A DNA stretch of 6,081 nucleotides from Dehalococcoidia bacterium (lineage in GTDB: Bacteria > Chloroflexota > Dehalococcoidia > GIF9 > AB-539-J10). The notes below the pieces were generated by a model that saw only the letters and a program-made list of their open reading frames with translations, made no database searches and was not told where the DNA came from. Location: NCBI GenBank assembly GCA_023229725.1, contig JALNYR010000147.1, positions 1 through 6,081 on the forward strand, read 5' to 3'. Shown piece by piece: positions 1-5,322 of the stretch (its first letter is position 1; each line of letters begins with the position of its first letter). The position numbers and the translations under genes were made by a program.

Positions 1-722
1 TGAGCCCGGTGCCGAACCGCGTGGTGTACGTCTGCATCGTCAATCCTCTGACGCCCGCGGCGGAACGACTGCTCTACGCGTACCCGGAGAGCGAATCCGA
101 GTGCCGAGCCGCCTGGCGCGACCGGCACATTACCGCGTACAGGCACGACTACGAGACCCAGTGCTTTGTCGACCATCAGCAATCACTCGTGACGAAAAAG
201 GAGTGCATCGACAGGGTCGCGTGCCTCGTTCCTGCCTCATCCGAACGCGTGATACCCTACCTCGTCCGGAAGGCCGGTTGGGTAGCAACGCAGTACCCAC
301 AGGCATTCATCCGGGACAGCCTGCGGGCAGAGGCGCGTAGCCGCCGGCCGGCGACCCGGCCCGTCGTCTGCAACCCACGCCTGGTGCAGGATCTCATTGC
401 GGGAATAGACCCCGAAGCGTCCGCGGACACACTGCTTGAGGCACTCGGAGGTCGCCGTGCCGCTGCCCCGCGCCGCATCTCACCGAGGCCCGCCACCGCC
501 ATGGTCCCAATTCCGCTGCGCCTGGCACCCACACCATCGGTTGCCGACAGCCTGCTCACCCTGGCACGGAGGACAGCACCCGCGGCCCGCGACGGCGCCA
601 GCAGTCTGACTGGAACTACCGCACACTTGTTCCAATATGCTCAACCGTCAAAACCACTGCCAGCAGCGCCACCGGCACCACTACTGCTCAACGAGGATAG
701 CATGATGACCGACGATTCATAA
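1..722 (+). CDS. Orphan protein, 5' end cut by the window edge
   Basis: I do not recognise this protein. The frame is open from the first base to a TAA at 720-722. Position 9 offers a GTG (product 237 aa), but the first in-frame ATG lies about 160 codons in, so the true start is probably just outside; bases 1-2 are TG and would complete an ATG if the preceding base were A. The first ~120 residues look globular, opening with a hydrophobic strand (VVYVCIVNPL) and carrying several scattered cysteines. From about residue 145 it becomes rich in Ala, Pro and Arg and probably disordered, and it ends in an acidic tail (NEDSMMTDDS). No signal peptide, membrane segment or catalytic motif is visible. 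It converges on the Fanzor gene, with a 184-base spacer between the two stop codons. Coding status is likely from length and composition; function is unknown. Confidence 0.65.
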   Translation, partial: SPVPNRVVYVCIVNPLTPAAERLLYAYPESESECRAAWRDRHITAYRHDYETQCFVDHQQSLVTKKECIDRVACLVPASSERVIPYLVRKAGWVATQYPQAFIRDSLRAEARSRRPATRPVVCNPRLVQDLIAGIDPEASADTLLEALGGRRAAAPRRISPRPATAMVPIPLRLAPTPSVADSLLTLARRTAPAARDGASSLTGTTAHLFQYAQPSKPLPAAPPAPLLLNEDSMMTDDS

Positions 723-792
723 AGCCGGGGGTGGGTTGTTCGGTGAAAGAGAAAAAGGAGTAAAAAGGGTGACCCTACTATTAGTTTCGTTG

Positions 793-906
793 TGACCTGA
801 CAGATCATACACCTTCTCATAAAGAGAAAGTACGGTGGGGGTTCCCCATTCCGAGACAAAACTATTTTCAACTCCCGGTAGGTCGGGATACGGGAACCGT
901 GTTCCC
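793..906 (-). ncRNA. Candidate Fanzor guide-RNA scaffold (hairpin cluster)
   Basis: Four inverted repeats lie in 114 bases directly downstream of the Fanzor stop. On the plus strand they are: GGGAAC/GTTCCC with a 3-base loop (892-906); TCCCG/CGGGA with a 6-base loop (873-888); CCTTCTC/GAGAAAG with a 5-base loop (812-830); and an imperfect palindrome at 793-807. The last two each contain one pair that is a C-A mismatch in plus-strand RNA but a G-U wobble in minus-strand RNA, so they fold better in the Fanzor sense. TnpB and Fanzor guide RNAs are known to derive from the 3' end of the nuclease gene plus its downstream flank, with the guide at the 3' end. Assigning this as that RNA is inference; the first hairpin alone could instead be a 3'-end processing signal. 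The scaffold may also extend into the coding region, and its ends are not determined. Confidence 0.45.
892..906 (-). terminator. Perfect 6-bp hairpin abutting the Fanzor stop
   Basis: GGGAAC and GTTCCC pair perfectly around a 3-base loop, and the hairpin begins on the base next to the TGA stop (907-909). It is either a hairpin-type transcript end signal, as known in some giant viruses, or the first stem of the guide-RNA scaffold. There is no U-tract immediately after it, which argues against a bacterial-type terminator. Confidence 0.4.
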
Positions 907-2673
907 TCAGTCGATGTGCAGGCCAGTGTCTGCGATGTAGCGGAGGAAGACATTGCGTGCTCCGTTTTCGTCGCGGCCGATGGGATATTTGGGGTCTTCA
1001 CCCCATCTGCATGTTGGACATTTGTAGGCGTGGTTTGAGCCCAGATCGTCGAAGATCCTGCCACAGCGACCGCAGGTCTTGCTGGTGAAGTCCTCCCGGA
1101 CAATCTCGACACGGACACCGTATTCCTCGGCCTTGGACAGCAGCCGTTCCTTGAAGGTCGCGTGGGCCTGTCCGCGCATCTTTGTGACCGTGGTCTTGCT
1201 GAGTTTGCGGGGTTTCCCGGTCGGGCCGATCTTGGCCACCTTCTCGGATGGCTTGAAATCGGGCAGCAGGATGACGTCGGCCGTCTGGCAGAGTTCGATG
1301 GCGAGGCGCCAGTGCATGGCAGCGACGATGTCGCGGGAGCGCTTCCGGATGCGCGCGGCCGCCCTCTGCTTCCTCGTGGCCTTCCGGGAGAACTTGCGCC
1401 GCCTGCGGACGGCAGCGCGGTGCTCGCACTCGGTACCCTCGCGCTTCGCAGATTTGCGCCTCGCCGCAGAGGCCTCCCTGCGGTCGGCGGCTGCTCTGGC
1501 CGCGACGCGCCGGGCCTTGCGGGCGAGGAACGCGATCGACGCGCCGACTCCCCACGTCCGGCTGGTGAACCCGCGCCGCCTCTCGGTGGTCCTGGTCTCC
1601 AGTCCGAACGCCTGGCCTGGCCCGGACTTGCCGTGCTCGGTGAACGCCCCGATCGCCGGATTATAGCACGTCGCGAACGTCCGCACGCCCGGGTCTATCG
1701 AGATCACGGTCGGTACCTCTGGCCGGGGTGCCATCGAATGCACCGGCATCGCCTCGGGCACGCACAGATGGTACTTGCCAGCGGCCTTCTCGTGCACCAG
1801 CCGGCAGTCGGAGTAGAACATCCTGGGAAGGCCCGAGGCGATGCATGCTCCGGTCACCTTATCCCTGGGGTCTGCCTCGGTCTCCATGGCCGTGCGTTTG
1901 GACGGACCGCCAAAGAGTGTGGCAAAATCACGATTCTCGGGCCTCGGCTTCACGCTGTTGAGGAACCTGTTCGAGAGCATCATCGATTCCCGGTCGTCCC
2001 ACTTGGAGTTGAAAGCGAACCTCCACACGCCCCGGTCCCGCTCGACCTCGGCGGCGATCCTGGCTTCTATGAACTCGCGTTCTCCTGGCCTCAGTTCATC
2101 GTCTCCACAGTTTCGCATCGTCTTAAAATGCTCCCGGTAGATCCGCTTCCTCGTGGCGACTTCCAGCTGGGCAAGCCGTGATGTGCAGTCCTTCACGCAG
2201 TCCCGCACCGCCTGATCGATCACATCTCGGGGCACTCCGTGCAGACGCCTCGGCAGGTGCTCCCTGTAGGCACCGTTCTCGACGAGGTTCACGGCCTTCC
2301 GCAGTTGCTCCGAGTCGTAGACGTGCGTCTCGTTGATGACCCCGATGATCACATTCTTGGTCATCCTCGTGGCCTCGAGCCAGTCGCTTAGGATGGCTTT
2401 CTGAACATTATGCGGGTAGATCACGAGCTTCCTCGACCGCAGGCCCGCCTTCTTCTTTGTCCGCTTCCTCGCGCTCAGCGCGGCCGACTTGTGCTCCTTC
2501 TTCCTGACCGTCTCCTCGAACTCGCGTATCGCTTCATCGTCACCGGCGCATTTGGCAATTCCTTCTTCGTACGTCTTCCTCTTCTTCCTCGCGCTGCCCG
2601 CGGCCGCGGCCACTGTGTGCTTCTTCGCCGTCGCCTGCCCCGCGAACTCCTTCGCCTTCACCGCCTCTGCCAC
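907..2673 (-). CDS. Fanzor RNA-guided DNA endonuclease (eukaryotic TnpB-like)
   Basis: TnpB-superfamily RuvC nuclease of Fanzor type, expected to cut DNA under guidance of an RNA from its own 3' flank. Counting from the GTG at 2673 (588 aa): residues 1-81 are a Lys/Arg/Ala-rich tail with nuclear-localisation-like clusters (RKKRK at 29-33, ARKRTKKK at 68-75). The core begins at RKLVIYPHNVQKAILSDWL (81-99). RuvC-I is VISIDPGVRTF with Asp327. The usual RuvC-II Glu position is Pro471 (ILLPDFKPSEK), and a substitute Glu527 precedes TSKTC. A four-Cys zinc finger uses C534, C537, C552 and C555. RuvC-III is GRDENGARNVF with Asp568. An Arg/Ala-rich helix-like segment lies at about 384-446. The RDENGARN motif favours Fanzor1, though subtype is uncertain. 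The start is doubtful: no in-frame ATG exists before residue 104, which lies inside the conserved core, and the frame stays open back to a TGA at 2830-2832. No transposase neighbour is seen. Confidence 0.92.
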   Translation of the reverse strand: MAEAVKAKEFAGQATAKKHTVAAAAGSARKKRKTYEEGIAKCAGDDEAIREFEETVRKKEHKSAALSARKRTKKKAGLRSRKLVIYPHNVQKAILSDWLEATRMTKNVIIGVINETHVYDSEQLRKAVNLVENGAYREHLPRRLHGVPRDVIDQAVRDCVKDCTSRLAQLEVATRKRIYREHFKTMRNCGDDELRPGEREFIEARIAAEVERDRGVWRFAFNSKWDDRESMMLSNRFLNSVKPRPENRDFATLFGGPSKRTAMETEADPRDKVTGACIASGLPRMFYSDCRLVHEKAAGKYHLCVPEAMPVHSMAPRPEVPTVISIDPGVRTFATCYNPAIGAFTEHGKSGPGQAFGLETRTTERRRGFTSRTWGVGASIAFLARKARRVAARAAADRREASAARRKSAKREGTECEHRAAVRRRRKFSRKATRKQRAAARIRKRSRDIVAAMHWRLAIELCQTADVILLPDFKPSEKVAKIGPTGKPRKLSKTTVTKMRGQAHATFKERLLSKAEEYGVRVEIVREDFTSKTCGRCGRIFDDLGSNHAYKCPTCRWGEDPKYPIGRDENGARNVFLRYIADTGLHID

Positions 2674-2788
2674 CGCTCGAACGACCGGTATTCCTGCCGC
2701 TGGGCTGGGGTGCCACTGATCGGGAACCCACAGCCGGATGGCCGCGTGGGCAGTGTCCGACTTCCAGAACGGCGTCGGCTTCTTCGAG

Positions 2789-2797
2789 ATATATTTG
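2789..2797 (-). promoter_or_regulatory. TATA-like box upstream of Fanzor
   Basis: On the minus strand the sequence reads CAAATATAT. The same nine bases occur in the same orientation at 3458-3466, at the upstream edge of the decayed Sel1-RING copy. If this is the TATA box, transcription would start near 2760, so the Fanzor start codon would lie downstream of that and the GTG at 2673 becomes more plausible. Two AT-rich matches are weak evidence. Confidence 0.3.
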
Positions 2798-2924
2798 GCC
2801 GTCTTGTGTGCGTGTGTTTTTGGTTCGCTTCACCCACTTCAAAATCTTTTAGTTTTTGCCAATTTTCCCACACTTTCCCCTATTTATACTGGCAATTTTA
2901 AGCCAATTGGAGCTAACAGCGAAC

Positions 2925-2951
2925 GTCAACGAAGCAGTTCCGTTCGTTGAC
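2925..2951. repeat. 9-bp perfect inverted repeat with 9-base loop
   Basis: GTCAACGAA (2925-2933) and TTCGTTGAC (2943-2951) are exact reverse complements. It lies in the AT-rich spacer upstream of the Fanzor gene, away from any supported coding region. It could be an operator, a transcript hairpin or part of an element end. No matching copy was found in the flank on the other side of the Fanzor gene. Confidence 0.6.
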
Positions 2952-3096
2952 CGGACCAATTATAAATTTTTCCAGTTTTCTGTGGTGACCGGAGGGTTCG
3001 GTACGGTCAATTGAGCCGGTTTGACGAATAGGAAATTGCAGGTTCTGTTGGTTTTGCTGTTTCAATGCCGACCGCAGTTTTTCCCCTGTGTGTATG

Positions 3097-3448
3097 CCAA
3101 TAGTAGACCTTCAGCATGTCCCGCTTTATGGACGTCCTGCACACGGGTGGAGGGAGCGCGTCGCTGGATCTGACGCGGCGAGTCTCTATGCACACGCAGA
3201 GCAGAGGTAGAGGGTGGCTGCACTCGGTGACCACCATCCAGCGTCCGGCGACCGTGCATGCGATGCATGCTCTCTCGCTCGGCGTCCGCCGGTGCGGGCT
3301 CGGCCGGCCCGGGGGCCCTGGCCACCCAGAGGATACGCTGTGCTGCCGCGAGACGGAGCCAGCGCACCGCCTCGGCGTGGTCCAGCGCAACGCCCTGGCC
3401 GCGGCCGAAGCACATTCCGAGGTTGAACTGCGCTTCCGCGAGACCCTG
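3097..3448 (-). pseudogene. Decayed Sel1-repeat/RING paralogue
   Basis: A broken copy of the adjacent Sel1-RING gene. It keeps one Sel1 repeat (3338-3439, opening AEAQFNLGMCF), then an acidic/proline linker, then RING remnants scattered over different frames. CIAC...TECSH lies in a second frame (from about 3270). YLCSACA lies in a third frame that meets a stop at 3186-3188. PVCRTSIKRDMLKVYYW returns to the second frame and matches PMCRVPIRHNMIKIFY of the intact protein. At least three frame changes are needed to join these pieces. One RING cysteine is replaced (PPVC against CPMC) and the ancestral stop is lost. No ATG opens the Sel1 frame. Similarity continues past the stop (CATACACACAGGGG against CATGCAAACACCAGCGGG), pointing to duplication of genomic DNA. 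It is unlikely to yield a working protein; sequencing errors are a less likely cause given several independent lesions. Confidence 0.85.
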
Positions 3449-3453
3449 CCCGG

Positions 3454-3467
3454 TCAAATATATTTGA
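3454..3467. repeat. 14-bp perfect palindrome at the edge of the pseudogene
   Basis: TCAAATATATTTGA equals its own reverse complement. It sits about six bases beyond the point where similarity between the decayed and intact Sel1-RING copies stops, and it contains the CAAATATAT box also seen upstream of Fanzor. It may be a promoter element, or a sequence prone to breakage that marks a recombination point. Confidence 0.6.
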
Positions 3468-3525
3468 AAACAATAAAATCTGCATCCATTTTTCTCTCGC
3501 ACTTCTTCCCGCTGGTGTTTGCATG

Positions 3526-4308
3526 TCAGTAGAATATCTTGATCATGTTGTGCCTAATGGGCACCCGGCACATGGGACATGCACCAGTGATCTTCCGTGC
3601 ACAAGCGAGGCAGAGGCAGAGGTGGCCGCAGTCGGCAAAGGCCATCCGGCGCCTGTTCACCATGCACACAACACACGCACCATGCCCGCCAACGGGTTCG
3701 GCCTCATCCACTTCTGTCAACTCCTCTTTGCGCCTCTTTGGCACAGGTTCTTCCGTGGTGCAGGTTGTCTCTCGCCGAGCACTTATTGCCTCCGCGAGGC
3801 CCCGCCCGGCCGCGAGGCGGAACCAGCGATCCGCCTCGGCGTGGTCCACTGCGACGCCCCGGCCTTTGTAAAAGCATACGCCGAGGTTATACTGCGCTGC
3901 CGCGTAGCCCTGTGCTGCCGCGAGACGGAACCAGTGCACCGCCTCGGCATGGTCCATCGCGACGCCTTCGCCTTTGTAAAAGCATACACCGAGGTTGTAC
4001 TGCGCTTTCGCGCCGCCCTGCGCGGCCGCGAGGTGGTACCATCGCACCGCCTCGGCGTGATCCACCGCGACGCCCTGGCCGATGAGCCATCCGTTGTCGT
4101 AACACACGCCGAGGTTGTACTGCGCTGCCGCGTGGCCTTGGTCGGCTGCGAGCCGGTACCACCACATCGCCTTGGCGCGGTCCATCGCGACGCCCTGGCC
4201 GGTGTCGTAGCACACGCCGAGGTTGAACTGCGCTTCCGCATCGCCCTGGTCAGCCGCGCGACGGTACCAGCGCACCTCGGCTATAAGGGCTGTGTCTATG
4301 TGTGTCAT
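3526..4308 (-). CDS. Sel1-repeat protein with C-terminal RING finger (candidate E3 ubiquitin ligase)
   Basis: A 260-residue protein from the ATG at 4306-4308; the frame extends five codons further to a GTG, but the ATG is the natural start. A partial repeat (about 8-23) is followed by four Sel1-like repeats of the AxAQxNLGVCY type at 24-59, 60-99, 100-135 and 136-171. Sel1 repeats form helical solenoids that bind protein partners. A linker (176-210) carries a basic PKRRKEE stretch and then acidic residues. A RING finger of C3HC4 spacing follows: C212, C215, C227, H229, C233, C236, C244, C247, with the CGH core seen in ubiquitin ligases. The inferred role is to bind a host or viral protein through the repeats and recruit an E2 enzyme through the RING. 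Repeat 2 has a four-residue insertion (around WLIG, 74-77). No signal peptide or membrane helix is seen, so it is probably cytosolic or nuclear. A damaged paralogue lies directly downstream. Confidence 0.93.
   Translation of the reverse strand: MTHIDTALIAEVRWYRRAADQGDAEAQFNLGVCYDTGQGVAMDRAKAMWWYRLAADQGHAAAQYNLGVCYDNGWLIGQGVAVDHAEAVRWYHLAAAQGGAKAQYNLGVCFYKGEGVAMDHAEAVHWFRLAAAQGYAAAQYNLGVCFYKGRGVAVDHAEADRWFRLAAGRGLAEAISARRETTCTTEEPVPKRRKEELTEVDEAEPVGGHGACVVCMVNRRRMAFADCGHLCLCLACARKITGACPMCRVPIRHNMIKIFY
3796..4239 (-). repeat. Four tandem ~108-bp repeats encoding Sel1 units
   Basis: Each Sel1 unit is also conserved as DNA. Units lie at 4132-4239, 4012-4131 (120 bp, with a 12-bp in-frame insertion), 3904-4011 and 3796-3903. 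Strings such as GAGGTTGTACTGCGCT (plus strand) recur once per unit. This similarity suggests recent expansion and makes the array prone to unit gain or loss by unequal recombination. The pseudogene unit shares a 23-base identical stretch with unit 1, near 3417-3439 and 4217-4239. Confidence 0.85.
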
Positions 4309-4550
4309 TTTCGTTCGTTTCACTAAAAAAATAATTGTGGCACACTTGTCATTTTTTAAATCTTGTTTACTGACGTCATCGCGACCAGAGATATTTTAAA
4401 AATATCGGCGGTTAAAAAATCTGAGATTTTAAAAATGTTTATTTTTCTGACAGCACCGAAAATCCAGAAAAAAAACAAATAAACCGATGCGAAGTGGCAC
4501 GGTCAAGAACAGAAACTCGGGACGGACTTCTATACACCAGCAACCAACTA
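4309..4550. promoter_or_regulatory. Divergent AT-rich promoter region with palindromes
   Basis: This spacer separates the Sel1-RING gene (leftward) from the acidic orphan (rightward), so it should hold both promoters. It contains TGACGTCA (4371-4378), an 8-bp palindrome identical to the CRE/ATF consensus; GATATTTT-A-AAAATATC (4390-4406); and AAAATCT-G-AGATTTT (4416-4430). Several TTAAAA and TATTTT runs could act as TATA-like elements. Two short upstream reading frames lie in it: a ten-codon one on the minus strand (4323-4352) and a 24-codon one on the plus strand (4487-4561). Which element drives which gene cannot be told from the sequence. Confidence 0.6.
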
Positions 4551-4561
4551 ATGGCAACTGA
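4487..4561 (+). other. Short upstream ORF overlapping the acidic orphan's start
   Basis: An ATG at 4487 opens 24 codons ending in TGA at 4559-4561, in a different frame from the next gene and overlapping its ATG at 4551. If the transcript begins upstream of 4487, this frame would be scanned first and could dampen translation of the main gene. It may equally be a chance ATG in untranscribed promoter DNA. Confidence 0.25.
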
Positions 4562-5258
4562 AGTGACCATGACTCTAGACGGCAACACGGGATATACTGA
4601 CAGGGGAAGGCCGCGCCGGGCGGTGGCGATATACGATTCCGCCGAGTGGGACCGCCGTGATGCGCACGAACGGGCGCTGGCGCGCAAAGCGGAACTATTG
4701 GCCGCCGAGCGCGCGAGGATGCTGGTCAGTGCGGCTCGCGAGCTCGCCGATGAATTCGGTAACGTGAAAGTACAGGACGGATACAGCGCGAGACGCGTGG
4801 CCATATCCGCGCTCAAATTCACCGCGACCGGGGCCCTGGCCCCGGACAAGGATGACGACGACGTGATAATGCACGACGACGAGGACGATGATAGGGAATT
4901 GGTCGTTCCCGCGCGTACCGGCACGGCGGATATTGCCGCGGAACGCGAACTCGAGGCGGCGTTCAGGGAGGCTGGCGCCGCCAGTGTGCCGCCGGACCTC
5001 GAAGACGCCGACGAAGAGGACTGTAAAACGGCCACACTCTACTCGCTACCGACCGACTCGGGCGCGGAGCTGGCCGATGAGTTCGCGTACGCGAACGAGT
5101 TTCCGCCGGCGACGTACTGGCACAATGTGCGTGGAGAGGTCTGGCCAGAGCCGGAGCAGGATGCGGCCCCGGTGCACAGCGGCAGCCCGGCTGCGCTATG
5201 TGGGCCCGGCGCGGATGCGGTGTATCCCAGGATGCTGACCTTTGGCTGTGGTTTGTGA
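4551..5258 (+). CDS. Acidic orphan protein
   Basis: I do not recognise this 235-residue protein. The ATG at 4551 is preferred; the frame extends upstream to a GTG at 4494, but that stretch looks like leader sequence. Residues 31-69 form a charged Ala/Arg/Glu-rich segment, probably a long helix (AHERALARKAELLAAERARM). Residues 99-116 are a strongly acidic run of Asp and Glu (DKDDDDVIMHDDEDDDRE). A second acidic patch lies at 149-157. The hexapeptide ELADEF occurs twice (64-69 and 173-178). The C-terminal third is Pro/Gly/Ala-rich. There is no signal peptide, membrane segment or enzyme motif. Acidic tracts with a helical segment occur in DNA-mimic, histone-binding and virion proteins, but nothing here selects among them. 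AATAAA follows the stop by nine bases, and the gene converges with the membrane protein at 5323. Confidence 0.75.
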   Translation: MATEVTMTLDGNTGYTDRGRPRRAVAIYDSAEWDRRDAHERALARKAELLAAERARMLVSAARELADEFGNVKVQDGYSARRVAISALKFTATGALAPDKDDDDVIMHDDEDDDRELVVPARTGTADIAAERELEAAFREAGAASVPPDLEDADEEDCKTATLYSLPTDSGAELADEFAYANEFPPATYWHNVRGEVWPEPEQDAAPVHSGSPAALCGPGADAVYPRMLTFGCGL

Positions 5259-5267
5259 AAAGCATGC

Positions 5268-5273
5268 AATAAA
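5268..5273 (+). terminator. AATAAA polyadenylation-type signal
   Basis: AATAAA begins nine bases after the TGA of the acidic orphan, in a 64-base convergent spacer that also holds a run of seven C (5283-5289). The position fits a eukaryotic-type mRNA 3'-end signal. It is a single hexamer, and no equivalent follows the other genes in this window. Confidence 0.45.
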
Positions 5274-5322
5274 TCTCCCACGCCCCCCCTTTTCAAACCC
5301 CCGCTGGACCTTTGTGCGTTTT

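Larger units (their letters stand above)
723..906 (-). promoter_or_regulatory. Convergent 3' spacer between the orphan gene and Fanzor
   Basis: This spacer lies between two converging stop codons, so it serves as the 3' flank of both genes. It is purine-rich near 740-770 and contains no convincing gene. Its right two thirds (793-906) hold a cluster of four inverted repeats described separately. The inverted repeat nearest the Fanzor stop could also act as a hairpin mRNA 3'-end signal, as used by several giant viruses. No AATAAA is present on either strand. Confidence 0.5.
2674..3096. other. Spacer upstream of Fanzor, AT-rich on its right side
   Basis: No convincing independent gene is seen. 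The left part (2674-2829) continues the Fanzor frame without a stop and could encode an N-terminal extension with segments such as YISKKPTPFWKSDTAH, but it has no ATG. From about 2840 to 2985 the sequence turns AT-rich, in contrast to the GC-rich genes, and holds TATA-like runs, the palindrome CCAATTGG (2903-2910) and a 9-bp inverted repeat (2925-2951). This is the expected place for the Fanzor promoter and, if the gene sits in a mobile element, for its left end. Confidence 0.5.

Noticed and set aside
1162..2181. Long open frame on the plus strand inside the Fanzor gene
   Set aside because: It is antisense to a gene with intact catalytic motifs. GC-rich coding DNA often leaves the opposite strand open, and the translation shows no recognisable domain.
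2658..2873. Short minus-strand frames upstream of Fanzor as separate small genes
   Set aside because: They begin at GTG or TTG, overlap the Fanzor frame and have no ATG, ribosome site or recognisable product.
768..2990. GGTGACC at 768-774 and 2984-2990 as a target-site duplication around Fanzor
   Set aside because: The same seven bases also occur at 3226-3232, and the flanking bases do not match, so chance explains it.
3256..3270. GCATGC-GAT-GCATGC double palindrome
   Set aside because: It falls on the codons for the first RING cysteine pair of the pseudogene (TGC ATC GCA TGC), so the coding origin explains most of it.
3523..4326. Plus-strand open frame mirroring the whole Sel1-RING gene
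   Set aside because: Its repetitive Arg/His/Ala-rich translation is the antisense image of the Sel1 repeats and has no independent support.
4439..5035. Serine-rich minus-strand frame
   Set aside because: It is antisense to the acidic orphan; the Ser richness mirrors the Asp/Glu/Ala/Arg codons of the other strand.
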